A DNA stretch of 6,397 nt from Candidatus Zixiibacteriota bacterium (GTDB lineage Bacteria > Zixibacteria > MSB-5A5 > CAIYYT01). This document shows, in pieces, positions 5,898 to 6,397 of this stretch (positions within the stretch are counted from its first letter, which is position 1; each line of letters opens with the position of its first letter). Location: NCBI GenBank assembly GCA_026397575.1, contig JAPLUP010000365.1, positions 1 to 6,397 of the forward strand, read 5' to 3'. Made by a program: the position numbers and the translations under genes. The notes under the pieces are model-generated. The model did not search any database. It saw only the letters and a list, made by a program, of their open reading frames with translations, and was not told the origin of the DNA.

Positions 5898-5910
5898 GCG
5901 AGCAACTCGC
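5898..5910. repeat. Short inverted repeat in the cupredoxin upstream region
   Basis: GCGAG-CAA-CTCGC is a perfect 5-bp inverted repeat around a 3-nt centre, about 75 bp before the cupredoxin ATG. It could be an operator for a dimeric repressor or chance. No convincing promoter was found on the minus strand beside it. Confidence 0.25.
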
Positions 5911-5957
5911 GACACTAACGATGCTACGTATTAAACCGCGTTGATTCGGCCTTTTTT

Positions 5958-5989
5958 TTGTAACAATTTCGCCGTTCCGGCGGTATACT
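5958..5989 (+). promoter_or_regulatory. Candidate promoter of the ABC transporter gene with an embedded inverted repeat
   Basis: TATACT (5984-5989) matches the -10 consensus at five of six positions. The best -35 is TTGTAA (5958-5963), but the spacer is 20 bp, longer than ideal. A run of eight T precedes it (5952-5959). The spacer holds the perfect inverted repeat CGCCG-TTC-CGGCG (5970-5982), placed where a bound regulator could block or realign the promoter. Transcription would start near 5996, leaving a leader of about 33 nt before ATG 6029. Confidence 0.35.
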
Positions 5990-6028
5990 GTCGTACCTTG
6001 TGTTTATGCCATTTGTAACTTGGGAACA

Positions 6029-6397
6029 ATGATGATTGAAGCAAGAGAACTGTGCAAGAACTTCAAAGACAAAAAACGCGGTGTGGTCAAAGCCGTCGAC
6101 AAAGTGTCGTTCAGCTGCAAAGCGGGCGAAGTCTATGGTCTGCTGGGCCCCAACGGCGCCGGTAAGACCACGACCCTGCGCATTCTGTCCACGGCTTTGA
6201 AGCCAACCTCTGGCACTGCCATCATTAATGGTATCGATGTCACGGTCGACTCCCAGAAAGTTCGCTCGCAAATCGGGTTTTTGTCCGGTAACACCGGCTT
6301 ATATGGCCGTCTTACTGCCCGTGAGATGGTGGCCTACTTCGGCAATCTCTATGGAATGGAAAAACAGGATATTCGTCGTCGCACCGACGAGTTGTTT
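6029..6397 (+). CDS. ABC transporter ATP-binding subunit, NatA-like (partial, 3' end beyond the window)
   Basis: The first 123 residues of an ABC ATPase are present and the frame is open to the last base. The Walker A motif is GPNGAGKTT (G40-T48), preceded by the aromatic/strand pattern LCKNF and VKAVDKVSFSCKAGEVYGLLG. The Q-loop region reads IGFLSGNTGLYGRLT (82-96), so the usual glutamine near residue 87 is absent. The following ARE and YFGNLYGM (97-110) resemble ATPases of the NatA/CcmA-like export group, as I recall them. The signature motif, Walker B and H-loop lie beyond the window. The start is ATG 6029 or the next codon, ATG 6032; only a weak GGGA (6022-6025) precedes them. A membrane permease gene (NatB-like) would be expected next. 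Family membership is clear; the NatA assignment and any sodium substrate are tentative. Confidence 0.88.
   Translation, partial: MMIEARELCKNFKDKKRGVVKAVDKVSFSCKAGEVYGLLGPNGAGKTTTLRILSTALKPTSGTAIINGIDVTVDSQKVRSQIGFLSGNTGLYGRLTAREMVAYFGNLYGMEKQDIRRRTDELF

Noticed and set aside
5924..6271. 115-residue minus-strand frame opposite the ABC gene
   Set aside because: It is antisense to Walker A and surrounding coding sequence and runs through the divergent promoter region.

Overview
The window looks like a chromosomal segment of an uncultured bacterium, probably from the FCB group or a related candidate phylum (Zixibacteria, Calditrichaeota or Ignavibacteria-like). The main clue is the predicted secreted cupredoxin, which ends in a 'YPNPFNPATTIRF ... 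LPSGVYFYRI ... KKMVLLK' C-terminal domain typical of those groups. The phylum assignment is inference. No rRNA or tRNA is visible, and none of the genes is a phage or transposase gene.

Layout from left to right. (1) 1-1776, minus strand: a cytoplasmic signalling pair, a soluble histidine kinase followed 2 nt later by a CheV-type CheW-receiver protein. The pair is read from a good sigma70-like promoter at 1889-1917. A further minus-strand gene may begin at the very edge, overlapping the cheV stop. (2) 1777-2119: a 343-bp divergent intergenic region. (3) 2120-4866, plus strand: a STAS-domain anti-sigma-factor-antagonist-like protein, then a large secreted gluzincin metallopeptidase of the M1 fold. 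They lie about 30 bp apart and probably form one operon. (4) 4867-5154: a convergent intergenic region almost filled by a 198-bp palindromic, MITE/REP-like element. It has two nested pairs of perfect 14-bp inverted arms and a possible 4-bp target duplication. (5) 5155-5823, minus strand: a secreted type-1 copper protein (cupredoxin) with a C-terminal sorting/FlgD-like domain. (6) 5824-6028: a divergent regulatory region. (7) 6029 to the edge, plus strand: the first 123 residues of an ABC transporter ATPase resembling the NatA group.

How the genes may work together. The histidine kinase lacks any sensor or membrane segment and is translationally coupled to CheV, so the simplest reading is that it phosphorylates, or is scaffolded by, the CheV receiver. 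The divergent STAS protein is a second regulatory module of a different kind (partner switching). Whether the two share a pathway cannot be told from the sequence. The peptidase, cupredoxin and ABC ATPase are envelope or secretion functions.

Points most worth a second look: the M1-fold peptidase keeps the full zinc site but lacks the GxMEN exopeptidase motif; the kinase has Asn in place of the G1-box Asp; the ABC ATPase lacks the usual Q-loop glutamine; and the palindromic element sits between two converging genes. I found no clearly unprecedented system here.
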